Shown here piece by piece: positions 53,377-61,635 of a stretch of DNA of 64,000 nucleotides; position 1 is the stretch's first letter; every line of letters begins with the position of its first letter. The translations under genes were made by a program, and so were the position numbers. The notes beneath the pieces were generated by a model. The model did no database searches and was not told the DNA's origin. It was given only the letters and a program-made list of their open reading frames with translations. This stretch comes from JARFUG01 sp050485365. Its GTDB lineage: Bacteria; Desulfobacterota; Desulfuromonadia; Desulfuromonadales; JACZKF01. Location of the stretch: contig JBJHBH010000004.1 in the NCBI GenBank assembly GCA_050485365.1, forward strand, positions 1-64,000, written 5' to 3'.

Positions 53377-55592
53377 TCGTGCGCTCGGTGGAGCTCAAGC
53401 ACTTCGGCCGCTTCGGCGAGGCGACCTTCGAATTCCGGCGGGGGCTGAACCTTGTCTACGGCCCCAACGAGGCGGGCAAGTCGACGCTGATGGAGGCGAT
53501 CCCCGCCGTATTGTACGGCGTGCGCGACAAGGAGCGGTTTCGCCCGTGGGGACGGCAGGGGAGCTGCGAGGCGGCGCTCGTGCTCGAAGGGGGCGCAGGG
53601 ACAGTGCGGGTGGAGCGAGACCTGCTCACCGACCGAACGACCCTCGTTGAGTGCGACGATCTCTACGAGTGTCTGTACCGCTTCGAAGGCAAAGTGGCGC
53701 CGCTGGGGCGCTCGTCGGAGCGGGCCGAGTACATGGAGCAGCTTCGCCGCCTCTTCGGCCTGGCGGAGGAGGAGATCCTTCGCGCCTCGCTCTTTTTCGG
53801 GCAGGGGAGCCTGGAGATCTCCGGCAGCAGCCTGGCCACCCGGATCAAAGCCCTTCTGTCGGGGTTCGCCGAGGTCGACTACGACAAGGTGCTCGCCTCG
53901 CTCCACGACGACCATTTCGTCATCACGCGCCTCAACCCCTGGGGTAAGGACAAGACGCGAGAGCGCGAGCTCGATGAGGTGCGAAAGCGCCTCGCCACCA
54001 TCGAAGAGCGCTGGTACGCGGTGCGCACCTCGGCGCGCGAGCTCGAACAGGTGCGAAACCGCATCGCCGAGCTCGAAAAATCGATCGAAACCGATCGGGA
54101 CGAGTACGCCAAGGGGGAGCGCTATCTGGCCTGGGTTCGCAGGCAGTGGCAGCTCGAGGAGAAGGAGCAGGTCCTGATCCGCGACTTCTCCCGCGTCAAC
54201 CGCCAGTCCGACAAGGTGCGCGAGCTCGAGCAGGAGCGACAGGCGCTGGAGAAGGAGCTCTCCAAAACGGGGCTGCCGCTGCAGATCCCCGAAGAGCTCC
54301 CCTACATTCTGGCCGAGGCCGACGACGTGCGCACGGAGATGATCGATCTGCAGCGCCGCTCCGCCGAGCTTCGCAAGGAGATCCTCGCCCACCCCAATCC
54401 CCCCTGGCGCGCGGCGCTCGCCCTCGTCGCCGCGTTGCTGACCGCGGCCGTCTTCGCCCACGTCTTCACCGACTGGGGTCTGGCGGCGTCGGCGCTCGCC
54501 GTGCTGGCGAGCGCCGCTCTGGGCGGCCGCTATCTGCAGCGTTATTTGCGCGAGCGCGGCGAGCGGGGGAGGCTGCAGGAGAAGCTTCAGGCGCTGGAGC
54601 TGGAACGGGAGGAGGCCCAGCAGCGCCTCGGCCAGCTCGACGAGCGCTTCGAGCGCATCGGCATGTCCCCCTCGAGCGTTGAGACGGTGCGGATGCAGAA
54701 GAACCTGGCGCGCCACCGCGAGCTGCTCGAGCGGCTGCAGGAGGTCAAGGGGGCGCTGGCGGTTCTGGAGCCCTCCACCGATCTGTGCAGCGAAAAAGAG
54801 CAGCTCACCCGTGAGCTCGCCGTCCTCGATGAGCGCATGGAGCAGGAAAAGCCCCTGCGCCCCGATCTGCTCGCGCCCGAAGATCTCCCCGAGGCCGAGC
54901 GCAAGCTCGCCGATCTCGGCGAGAGCATCAAGGCGCGGCAGCAGGAGCTGGTGGAGCTCAGCCGCAACGAAGCGGTCCTGGGCGCCGAGCTTCTCGACCT
55001 GAAGCATCTGGAGGAGGAGGGGGAGCGGCTCAAGGAGCGCGAGCTCGCCCTGGATCGGCGCCGACAGGCCCTGGCCACCGCCTACGAGTTGCTGAGCGCC
55101 GCGGTGGAGGAGTTTCGCCGCACCTACCTGGAGCGATTCGCCGCCGACATCGGCGCCTATCTGCAGGTGACGACCCGCGGCCGCTACGGCGAGGTTCGCC
55201 TGGAGGAAGATTTTTCTCTATACTTGAAAGGAAAGGGGGGGAGCTGGTATCCGGCCGAGAGCTTCAGCCGGGGGACCGTCGACGGCATCTACCTGGCGGT
55301 GCGGCTGGCCCTGACGCGGCATCTGGCCCGGGGGCGCCATCTGCCCCTGCTGCTGGACGACCCCCTGGTCAACCTCGACCGCAACCGCCTCGAGGAGACG
55401 CTCAAAGGGCTTGAGCGTCTCAGCGCCGAGCACCAGATTCTGCTCTTCACCCACGACGAGAACCTCGCCCGAAGGGCGGCCCGCGACCGCTGGCATATCG
55501 TCTCGCTGGACGAGACGCGCGGGGCCGTCGCCGCGGCGCAGACCAGGACGAAGGAAAGGAGCGAAGATGTCGAACAGCTGTGTCTTCTGTAA
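53373..55592 (+). CDS. yhaN: YhaN-like SMC/Rad50-type ATPase with membrane segments in the coiled coil
   Basis: 739 residues. N-terminal Walker A GPNEAGKST (about 30-38); long coiled coils; two hydrophobic segments at about 344-385 (WRAALALVAALLTAAVFAHVFTD ... LAASALAVLASAALGG); second coil; then the signature/Walker B half (ESFSRGTVDGIYLAVRLAL, LPLLLDDPLVNLD, LLFTHDENL). The hook of true SbcC/Rad50 (CxxC) is absent and replaced by the membrane hairpin, as in the YhaN group. It should work with YhaO as a membrane-attached DNA-end-processing complex. The following HIT gene starts inside its 3' end. Confidence 0.9.
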   Translation: MIVRSVELKHFGRFGEATFEFRRGLNLVYGPNEAGKSTLMEAIPAVLYGVRDKERFRPWGRQGSCEAALVLEGGAGTVRVERDLLTDRTTLVECDDLYECLYRFEGKVAPLGRSSERAEYMEQLRRLFGLAEEEILRASLFFGQGSLEISGSSLATRIKALLSGFAEVDYDKVLASLHDDHFVITRLNPWGKDKTRERELDEVRKRLATIEERWYAVRTSARELEQVRNRIAELEKSIETDRDEYAKGERYLAWVRRQWQLEEKEQVLIRDFSRVNRQSDKVRELEQERQALEKELSKTGLPLQIPEELPYILAEADDVRTEMIDLQRRSAELRKEILAHPNPPWRAALALVAALLTAAVFAHVFTDWGLAASALAVLASAALGGRYLQRYLRERGERGRLQEKLQALELEREEAQQRLGQLDERFERIGMSPSSVETVRMQKNLARHRELLERLQEVKGALAVLEPSTDLCSEKEQLTRELAVLDERMEQEKPLRPDLLAPEDLPEAERKLADLGESIKARQQELVELSRNEAVLGAELLDLKHLEEEGERLKERELALDRRRQALATAYELLSAAVEEFRRTYLERFAADIGAYLQVTTRGRYGEVRLEEDFSLYLKGKGGSWYPAESFSRGTVDGIYLAVRLALTRHLARGRHLPLLLDDPLVNLDRNRLEETLKGLERLSAEHQILLFTHDENLARRAARDRWHIVSLDETRGAVAAAQTRTKERSEDVEQLCLL

Positions 55593-55914
55593 GATCGTCG
55601 CCGGAGAGATACCGGCCAAAATCGTTTACGAGGACGATCTCGTGGTTGCGCTGGAGGATCTCAGCCCCCAGGCGCCTCACCACTATCTCATCATCCCCAG
55701 AAAGCACATCCGCACCACCCTCGATCTGACGACGGCCGACAACGCCACTGTCGGGCACATCTTCCAGACGGCCGGAAAGATCGCCCACGATCTCGGCTTC
55801 GCCGAGGACGGATTCCGTGTCGTCAACAACTGCAACGAGGGGGGAGGGCAGACGGTGTGGCACATCCACTTCCATCTGCTCGGAGGGCGCGACCTGGGGT
55901 GGCCGCCGGGTTAG
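55567..55914 (+). CDS. HIT-family nucleotide hydrolase
   Basis: 115 residues, HinT-type: NSCVFCKIVAGEIPAKIVYEDD, FAPHHYLIIPRKHI-like block (LSPQAPHHYLIIPRKHI) and the histidine triad VWHIHFHLLGG. Hydrolyses purine phosphoramidates such as AMP-lysine. The two N-terminal cysteines (CxxC with Cys5 and Cys8) are common in bacterial HinT. Overlaps yhaN by 26 nt; AAAGGAG precedes ATG 55567. Confidence 0.95.
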   Translation: MSNSCVFCKIVAGEIPAKIVYEDDLVVALEDLSPQAPHHYLIIPRKHIRTTLDLTTADNATVGHIFQTAGKIAHDLGFAEDGFRVVNNCNEGGGQTVWHIHFHLLGGRDLGWPPG

Positions 55915-55926
55915 GGAACGAGCGGG

Positions 55927-56007
55927 TGGGATCCCAACTCCCATGCCAAGGGGCGCTTTTCGCCGTCCATGGCGCCAGACACCCTTGTCATGGGAGTTGG
56001 GATCCCA
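55927..56007. repeat. Long perfect inverted repeat between HIT and DksA-like genes
   Basis: 19-bp perfect arms (55927-55945 with 55989-56007) around a 43-nt loop that contains GGCGCCAGACACCCT, also present at 52155-52169. It could terminate both convergent genes, but it has no T-run. Confidence 0.8.
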
Positions 56008-56029
56008 GTGAACCGTTACTGGGTGAGAG

Positions 56030-56416
56030 CTAAAGCTTCCCCTCCTGGGGTCTGCCCGAGCGCAGGGCTTCCTCACGCTCCAGGGCACTCTGACATCCGA
56101 CGCAGTACAGGGCGTACGGTTGCACCTCAAGCCGCTCCACCGGGATCGACTCCTCGCACCGCGGGCAGACTCCGTACGTCCCCTCGTTCAGGCGCAGCAG
56201 GGCCTCGTCGATTTTCATGATCTCTTCCCTGCGGCTGCTGCCGAGCAGATGCAGGAAGTCGGTCAGGTAGTCGATCAGGCTCATGTCCCCCGGGTCGGGG
56301 ACGCCGGCGTCGAGCAGCGAGGCGGCCTCGGCGTTTTTCTGGCGCAGATCCATCAGCATGTCCTCGCGCCTGTGCATGAGCTCTTTTCTGATCTTCTCCA
56401 TCCGGTCCGTGCGCAT
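56030..56416 (-). CDS. DksA/TraR-type zinc-finger protein
   Basis: 128 residues: helical coiled-coil N-terminus (MEKIRKELMHRREDMLMDLRQKNAEA ... LLGSSRREEIMKIDEALLRLNEGTYG) and a four-cysteine zinc finger CPRCEESIPVERLEVQPYALYCVGC. The tip residues of true DksA (DxxDxA) are replaced by DPGDMSLID, so the effect on RNA polymerase is uncertain. ATG 56416 lies six bases after GGAGG; ATG 56419 is closer. Divergent from the RelA/SpoT homologue, which may be meaningful because DksA acts with ppGpp. Confidence 0.88.
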   Translation of the reverse strand: MRTDRMEKIRKELMHRREDMLMDLRQKNAEAASLLDAGVPDPGDMSLIDYLTDFLHLLGSSRREEIMKIDEALLRLNEGTYGVCPRCEESIPVERLEVQPYALYCVGCQSALEREEALRSGRPQEGKL

Positions 56417-56539
56417 CATGGGCCTCCGATCGGGATTGTTGATCCGCCGCGACAGCGACAAAAGCGTTGTCTGCGCTGGGCGTTGTCTTTATTATAACCA
56501 TTCCGGGGGAAATGCGACGGGAGGCTCGGGCGAAAGACA

Positions 56540-57991
56540 ATGCTGCACGAAACGCTTTCGATAACCACCTACGACGATCGGGTCGAGACGCGGCTCATCA
56601 ACGAGATCATGGAGCTGCTCGTCACGCACTACGGGGGCGGGCTCAGCGAGGACGATCTCGACCGGCGGATGCACGACTTCCAGAAGGCGGTCCACATCGC
56701 GCGCACCGCCCACGCGGGGCAGCTCCGCAAGTCCGGCGAGCCGTACCTCTTTCACCCTCTGCGGGCGGCTCACCTGGCGGCGCGCCACTGGATGGACTTC
56801 CCCTCGGTCATCGCCGCCATTCTCCACGACGTGGTGGAGGACAGCGCAACGACCCTGGAGGAGGTGGAGCGCGAGTTCGGTTCGGACGTCGCCCTTCTGG
56901 TCGACGGACTGACGAAGGCGGCGGACACCCGCCTGAGCCGCGAGGCGCTCAAGGCCGAGACGTACCGCAAGCAGCTTCTGGCGGCGGTTCAGGACGTTCG
57001 CGTCCTGTGCCTGAAGTTCTGGGACCGCAAGGACAATCTCCAGACCATCAGCGCCCTGAACCCGAAGAAGCAGTCGCTCATCGCCGAGGAGACCCGCACC
57101 ATCTACGTTCCGCTGGCCCTGCACCTCGGCATGGGGGTGGTCGCCTCTGAGCTCGACGCCCTCTCGCTCAACATCCTCTACCCGCGCCGCGCCGAGCGTT
57201 ACCGCCGCCTGGTTCAGTCGGTCGCCGAGGAAGTCGAGCCGGCGCTGCGCCGCATCCGTGGCGAGATCCAGAAGGTCTTCGAGCAGCAAAAGCTCTCCTT
57301 CCTCCTGAAGGACCGCTGGCGCCCCTTCTCCATCGCCGCCGCCCAGGCGATGAAGCGCGGCTTCCCCACCGTCTACACCCTCGAGATCCAGGTCGACCGC
57401 ACCATGGACGCCTATCTGGCCCTCGGGCTGCTGCACAGCATCTACCCCCCCATCCCCGGCAAACTGCGCGACCATCTCAACGTCCCCTCCCAGTTCGGCT
57501 ATCAGGCCCTCAAGACGACGGTGCAGGCCGGAGAGAGGCGCATGCGCGTCGAGATCGCCACCCGCAAGCTCGCCCGCTTCAACGAATCGGGGGTCCTCGC
57601 CCCCGGCTTCGAGTTCCGCAAGGCCAACTTCCAGGAGTTGATGACGTCGCTGCTCGAAGGGGAGTCGGCTTTCGACAGCGAGAGCCTGCGCCTGGCGTCG
57701 GCGTCCATCCAGGTCTACACGCCGCGGGGGGAGACCCGCACCCTGCCGGAGGGGAGCTGCGTGCTCGATTTCGCCTTCGACATCCACGAGGATCTGGGGC
57801 TGTGCGCCCTGCGTGCCCGCATCAACGGCCAGACGCGCCTGCTCAAGTCGCGCCTGATGGACGGCGATCAGGTGCAGATCGAGCGCTGCCCCACGCCGCA
57901 GGTGCTCCCCAAGTGGCTGGAGTGGGCGGTGACCCCGCGGGCGCGAAACGCCATCCGCAAATATCTCAGAAGCAAGGTCAAGGAGAGCTGA
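56540..57991 (+). CDS. RelA/SpoT homologue with degenerate synthetase domain
   Basis: 483 residues. An HD hydrolase domain with its metal site intact: FHPLRAAHLA (His72), ILHDVVED (His96, Asp97, Glu100, Asp101) and FWDRKDNLQT (D...N). The synthetase region is recognisable (AYLALGLLHSIYPPIPGKLRDHLNVPSQFGYQALKTTV) but lacks the usual RxKxxxSI, DxxAxR and DYI residues. A TGS domain follows (IQVYTPRGETRTLPEGSCVLDFAFDIHEDLG). ACT and CC/zinc domains are absent, so it is shorter than RelA or SpoT. Probably a (p)ppGpp hydrolase or a regulatory relative. Converges with the Bax-like gene. Confidence 0.85.
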   Translation: MLHETLSITTYDDRVETRLINEIMELLVTHYGGGLSEDDLDRRMHDFQKAVHIARTAHAGQLRKSGEPYLFHPLRAAHLAARHWMDFPSVIAAILHDVVEDSATTLEEVEREFGSDVALLVDGLTKAADTRLSREALKAETYRKQLLAAVQDVRVLCLKFWDRKDNLQTISALNPKKQSLIAEETRTIYVPLALHLGMGVVASELDALSLNILYPRRAERYRRLVQSVAEEVEPALRRIRGEIQKVFEQQKLSFLLKDRWRPFSIAAAQAMKRGFPTVYTLEIQVDRTMDAYLALGLLHSIYPPIPGKLRDHLNVPSQFGYQALKTTVQAGERRMRVEIATRKLARFNESGVLAPGFEFRKANFQELMTSLLEGESAFDSESLRLASASIQVYTPRGETRTLPEGSCVLDFAFDIHEDLGLCALRARINGQTRLLKSRLMDGDQVQIERCPTPQVLPKWLEWAVTPRARNAIRKYLRSKVKES

Positions 57992-58030
57992 CGGGGAAGG
58001 GGACGGCGACGGATGCCGCCGTTTCGGGCG

Positions 58031-59032
58031 TCAGGGGTTTTGCATGGCGGCGAGCTGGATGTTGCGCGAGGCGACCAGGGGGGTGGAGAGAAGACCCTTC
58101 CCCTCGCGCTTCTGGAAGGGGGGGTCTTCCTGTCGCAGGGTGACCGAGGCGAGCAGGGAGAGGCGATCGCGGCCGATGATGCTGCGGATCTCGCGCACAT
58201 ACGCATCGCGCCGGATCGAGTAGTTCGTCAGGCCGTGGGCGAGCTCGCGCCCGCTCAGCGGAAGCCCTTCGGCGCGCAACTGCGCCCGTTTGGTCCGCAG
58301 GTCGCCGTAGGCGCGGTGGGTGTTGATGTTCTTCATGTAGGAGCGCACCGAATCGTACAGCGTGGGGAAGCGGCGCACCTCGTGGCGCGATCCGCGCGGC
58401 CGGTTCTTCGGGACGATGCCGGCGCCCGGCGTAAAGGTCCACTCACCGAACAGGTTGTTCCCCAGGCGGGCGAAGCGCGAGGTGCCGTACCCCGTCTCGT
58501 TGGCGGCCTGCGCCAGCACCATCGAGGGGGGGAGGGTGTCGATGCGCGAAAGGAGCTCCTCGCGCACGAGAGGATCGTCCAGAGGGTCGCCGTCCACCCG
58601 GTACTGCGCCGCCAGCGTTTCGATCCTCTCCTGCTGCGCCGCGTCGAGGGGGAGGCCCGCGTCGAGGTCGTGCAGGATGGCGATCAGCTCCTCGCGCTGG
58701 CGGGCGATCTCTTCGTTGGCCATCAGCACCAGGGGCAGGAGCGAGAGAAAGAAGATCTGCTTGCGCTCGCTCGTCGCATCGATCCGGTCCAGGTCGTCCG
58801 GCAGGCTCTCCAGCACGATGGCCGGAACGCCTTCATGAAGAGTCTGCCAGCTGTAGTTCTGGGCGTCGAACAGGGTGTAGAGCTCTTCGTGGGACGAAGG
58901 GCTGAGCGTCATGAGGGGGGGGACGACGTAAGGGGTCGTCCTCGGCGGCGCTTCGAGATCGCGTCCCTCGGCGAAAAAGCACATCAGCGCCAGTGGGAGG
59001 ATCAGGTAGAGGATGGAGCGGTCGATCTTCAT
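58031..59032 (-). CDS. Bax-like peptidoglycan glucosaminidase
   Basis: 333 residues with a signal peptide (about 1-22). The glucosaminidase domain (GH73-like) is seen in LPPSMVLAQAANETGYGTSRFARLGNNLFGEWTF (catalytic Glu in NETG) and HEVRRFPTLYDSVRSYMKNINTHRAY, with RxAYVREI at the end. Bax-type proteins hydrolyse murein in the periplasm. ATG 59032, no strong Shine-Dalgarno. Confidence 0.92.
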   Translation of the reverse strand: MKIDRSILYLILPLALMCFFAEGRDLEAPPRTTPYVVPPLMTLSPSSHEELYTLFDAQNYSWQTLHEGVPAIVLESLPDDLDRIDATSERKQIFFLSLLPLVLMANEEIARQREELIAILHDLDAGLPLDAAQQERIETLAAQYRVDGDPLDDPLVREELLSRIDTLPPSMVLAQAANETGYGTSRFARLGNNLFGEWTFTPGAGIVPKNRPRGSRHEVRRFPTLYDSVRSYMKNINTHRAYGDLRTKRAQLRAEGLPLSGRELAHGLTNYSIRRDAYVREIRSIIGRDRLSLLASVTLRQEDPPFQKREGKGLLSTPLVASRNIQLAAMQNP

Positions 59033-59129
59033 GGATGATTACATCTTTCGTTTGTTGCCGAACCAAAGAAATGATTTATCATGAAACAGCTGTGAGTTGC
59101 AACTTTATCACCGCGCGGGGCACAACGAA

Positions 59130-59549
59130 ATGAAATCGTTTCGACGTGAGATTTGGTTCAACATCCCGTCGCGACGGGGTTTTCTCAACATCACGGGGCA
59201 GGTCGACGAGTGCCTTTCGCAAAGCGGCATCCGAGAGGGGCTCTGCCTCGTCAACGCCATGCACATCACCGCCTCGGTCTTCATCAACGACGACGAGCAA
59301 GGGCTGCATAGCGATTTCGAGAATTGGCTCGAGCAGCTCGCCCCCCATGAGCCGCTGAGCCGATATCGCCACAATCTCACCGGAGAGGACAACGGCGATG
59401 CGCACCTGAAGCGCTCGGTCATGGGGAGGGAGGTCGTCGTCGCCGTCACTGGCGGCAGGCTCGATTTCGGCCCTTGGGAGCAGATCTTCTACGGCGAATT
59501 CGACGGCGGCCGCCGCAAGCGGATTTTGGTGAAGATCATCGGAGAGTAG
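59130..59549 (+). CDS. YjbQ-family protein (secondary thiamine-phosphate synthase type)
   Basis: 139 residues, UPF0047/YjbQ fold: EIWFNIPSRRGFLNIT, GLCLVNAMHITASVFINDDEQGLHSDFENWLEQLAP, SRYRHNLTGEDNGDAHLKRSVMGREVVVAVTGGRLDFGPWEQIFYGEFDGGRRKRI. Members can rescue thiamine-phosphate synthesis, but the natural role is open. ATG 59130 is chosen; a TTG at 59097 would add 11 residues. Confidence 0.93.
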   Translation: MKSFRREIWFNIPSRRGFLNITGQVDECLSQSGIREGLCLVNAMHITASVFINDDEQGLHSDFENWLEQLAPHEPLSRYRHNLTGEDNGDAHLKRSVMGREVVVAVTGGRLDFGPWEQIFYGEFDGGRRKRILVKIIGE

Positions 59550-59623
59550 CCAGTATGGGCGTCAATGAGGTTGAGGTTGCGCTCTTGATGTGTTAATAAG
59601 AAAACCTTGAACAGGAGTGCGCG

Positions 59624-59788
59624 ATGGAGACGGTGAAGACGGCGAGTTTCGAATATCTCATCGGAATGGCCAAGGAAGACCCCGAAGGGGGATATACGTT
59701 CGTTCTTGACGGTGAGTCGTACCACATCGACGATGTCCTGGAGATTTCCCGCATCGCCGAGAAGCACGGCTACATTGTGATATATTAA
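59624..59788 (+). CDS. 54-residue uncharacterised protein before the ferritin-like gene
   Basis: A short gene from ATG 59624 to TAA 59788, product METVKTASFEYLIGMAKEDP continuing to EISRIAEKHGYIVIY. ACAGGAG lies seven bases upstream, and codon use resembles real genes. Acidic, soluble, no cysteine; ends in a YIVIY strand. It sits 25 nt before the ferritin-like gene, so they are probably one transcript. No family recognised. Confidence 0.7.
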   Translation: METVKTASFEYLIGMAKEDPEGGYTFVLDGESYHIDDVLEISRIAEKHGYIVIY

Positions 59789-59813
59789 ATATAGGATACG
59801 GAGGAGCGCAGAT

Positions 59814-60287
59814 ATGAGTGCACAGGAGCAGGTCTGTTACACCTTCGAGGCGGCCATCGAGATGGCGGTCAAGATGGAGGATGAAGGTTTTCGCAGCTAT
59901 TTCAAGGCGCTGCGGATGGTGAAAGATCGGGCCGCCCGGGAGATTCTCAAGGACGCCGCCCTCGACGAGCTCAGCCACAAGCACCAGCTCGAACGGGCGC
60001 TGATCGAAGGTGAGATCAAGGGACATGTTCTGGACAAGCCCGTTCCGACGATGAATCTCGATTACGTGCTGAAGAAAAAGGAGCTCGGCCCCGATGCCGA
60101 CGCGCGCGAGGCGCTCGCCTTCGCCATTCACCTCGAAAGGGAGTCCCTTGAGTTCTACCGGATGATGAACGCCGGGTGCGCCGGCGCTCCGATGGCCGCT
60201 CTTTTCGAAAAGATCCAAAACGACGAGACCCGCCATCTCCAGGAGCTCGAAGATCTCTACGAGCGGCACTTCATGCCGGAAAACTGA
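59814..60287 (+). CDS. Ferritin-like diiron protein (rubrerythrin-related)
   Basis: 157 residues of the four-helix ferritin-like fold with diiron ligands in EAAIEMAVKMEDEGFRSYF, ALDELSHKHQLERALIEGE, LAFAIHLERESLEFYRMM and QNDETRHLQELEDLYERHF. It lacks the rubredoxin domain of the rubrerythrin at 42030. Likely in peroxide or oxygen defence. Preceded by the 54-residue protein and followed by a terminator. Confidence 0.92.
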   Translation: MSAQEQVCYTFEAAIEMAVKMEDEGFRSYFKALRMVKDRAAREILKDAALDELSHKHQLERALIEGEIKGHVLDKPVPTMNLDYVLKKKELGPDADAREALAFAIHLERESLEFYRMMNAGCAGAPMAALFEKIQNDETRHLQELEDLYERHFMPEN

Positions 60288-60347
60288 TGGGCCGATGCCC
60301 GCGCGGGCGCTCCTGGCGAAACGCCGGGTTTCACTGTGATTAAAAAT

Positions 60348-60373
60348 ACGCCGCCTGTTTCAGGCGGCGTTTT
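60348..60373 (+). terminator. Terminator after the ferritin-like gene
   Basis: Perfect 10-pair stem (60348-60357 with 60361-60370), 3-nt loop, short T-run. Confidence 0.82.
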
Positions 60374-60473
60374 GCATTTGTGTCGGTTTTCACACTTGCC
60401 AAAACGTTGTTTCTAAAATATAGTTTTGCATGTCAGCTGAACCCGCGCCCCTTCGCCGGAGAGGATCGACGAC

Positions 60474-60911
60474 ATGGAACCGTATTTTGCGATGGGACTG
60501 TTCGCCCTGTACGTCATGGCCGCCTCGCTCGTGCAGCATCTATCCGCCAGGAACGGCGCGCTCCCTTCGCTGAAGCGGACATGGGGGCACCGCCAGGGAG
60601 TCGCCCTCCATTTCCTCGTCTTCGTGGGGCTTCCCCTCGCCTTCGGCGTCGTCTTTCTCGGCCGCGGCATCGCCGCCTTCGATCCCGCCAGCCCCGCGCC
60701 CCTGTACGCCCCCGCCCATCACCAGCACGCTCTGCCCCATCTGTACGGCCGCACCCTCTCCAGCATCGACAGCGTCTCCCCTGCGGCGATCTTCTCCACC
60801 GGAGAGTTCCCTATCTTGATGGCCTCATCCCAGTCCGACGCGCCGCCGTTCACCTTCACCCGCGACACGGAGAAATTTCGTCCCGTCCCCCTCTCCTTTT
60901 ATCTGCCGTAG
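60474..60911 (+). CDS. Small membrane protein of unknown function
   Basis: 145 residues with two hydrophobic segments (about 4-20 and 44-67), then a Pro/His/Ser-rich tail (APAHHQHALPHLYGRTLSS) without further membrane segment. No family recognised. GGAGAGG precedes ATG 60474. Convergent with fxsA; could be partly spurious but has a good start signal. Confidence 0.6.
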   Translation: MEPYFAMGLFALYVMAASLVQHLSARNGALPSLKRTWGHRQGVALHFLVFVGLPLAFGVVFLGRGIAAFDPASPAPLYAPAHHQHALPHLYGRTLSSIDSVSPAAIFSTGEFPILMASSQSDAPPFTFTRDTEKFRPVPLSFYLP

Positions 60912-60953
60912 TCGGGGGAGGGCTAATCCTCTTCGGGTTTCGGACCGAGCCCC

Positions 60954-61346
60954 TCAATATCTCCTGACGACAATACGCCCGCTCTTCGCCAGGCGCTGGA
61001 AGTAGCGCGCGACGATGCGCTTCAGCCGCCGGCGGGTGAAGGGGACCAGCAGGATGAAGCCGATGACGTCCGTGCAAAAGCCGGGCGTCAGAAGGACGAT
61101 CCCTCCGGCCAGAACCAGGGCGCCGTCGAGGAGGTCCTCCCCGGGAGCGCGTCCTGCCGCGAGCTCGCTGCGGATTCGTGCCAGGATTTCGATCCCCTGG
61201 GTGCGCGCAAGGTAGGCGCCGGCCGCGCCGGTGAGAAAGATCATGGCGATCGTCGGGCCGAGACCGATCAGGTCGTGAACCCGGAAAAGGACGTAGAGCT
61301 CGAGAACCGGGATCAGCGTGAAGATAAGCAGCAGTCTTATAAACAT
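60954..61346 (-). CDS. fxsA: FxsA-family membrane protein
   Basis: 130 residues, four hydrophobic segments; ELYVLFRVHDLIGLGPTIAMIFLTGAAGAYLAR and LVLAGGIVLLTPGFCTDVIGFILLVP are the FxsA (suppressor of F exclusion of T7) signature. Inner-membrane protein of unclear role. In this orientation its promoter would lie in the 61347-61500 region. Confidence 0.93.
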   Translation of the reverse strand: MFIRLLLIFTLIPVLELYVLFRVHDLIGLGPTIAMIFLTGAAGAYLARTQGIEILARIRSELAAGRAPGEDLLDGALVLAGGIVLLTPGFCTDVIGFILLVPFTRRRLKRIVARYFQRLAKSGRIVVRRY

Positions 61347-61625
61347 TTTTTCCTGTCAATTGAAAAGCTTCTCATTTCGGGGCGGAAGTTATCATTAAAA
61401 TCTAACAATCTCTAAGGTGCAGCTCGTAAGTATCTGTAATATCGCACGTTTTGATAGTGAGTAAAAAATGGGCATCTTGTTGGAGGCCGTGAGCGGCGCC
61501 TGTCGGGGCGGGTTGTTCACAGTGTTTTCCACAGGCTTTCCACAGTTTTTGTGGAAAAGCAAGGGAGGCCCTTGAAACAGCATGTCTATTGGGTTTCGGC
61601 CGCCATTTAATGACCGCGTCGAGCC
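61347..61625. other. Non-coding region between fxsA and the assembly gap
   Basis: 279 bp. AT-rich from 61375 to 61470, then the DnaA-box cluster. After it, GGGAGG near 61563 and ATG 61581 open a frame with no stop before the gap (MSIGFRPPFNDRVE), which might be the start of a gene lost in the gap. No recognised product. Confidence 0.5.
61513..61558. promoter_or_regulatory. Cluster of DnaA-box-like sequences
   Basis: Four 9-mers close to TTATCCACA: TTGTTCACA (61513-61521, two mismatches), TTTTCCACA (61525-61533, one), CTTTCCACA (61536-61544, two) and, on the other strand, TTTTCCACA (61550-61558, one). An AT-rich stretch lies at 61380-61470. It may be an origin element or a DnaA-controlled promoter. 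The sequence right of it stops at the assembly gap. Confidence 0.55.
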
Positions 61626-61635
61626 NNNNNNNNNN
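61626..61635. other. Assembly gap (10 N)
   Basis: Ten ambiguous bases. The true distance is unknown, and the sequence on the two sides need not be adjacent. The mazG reading frame runs into it. Confidence 0.98.
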
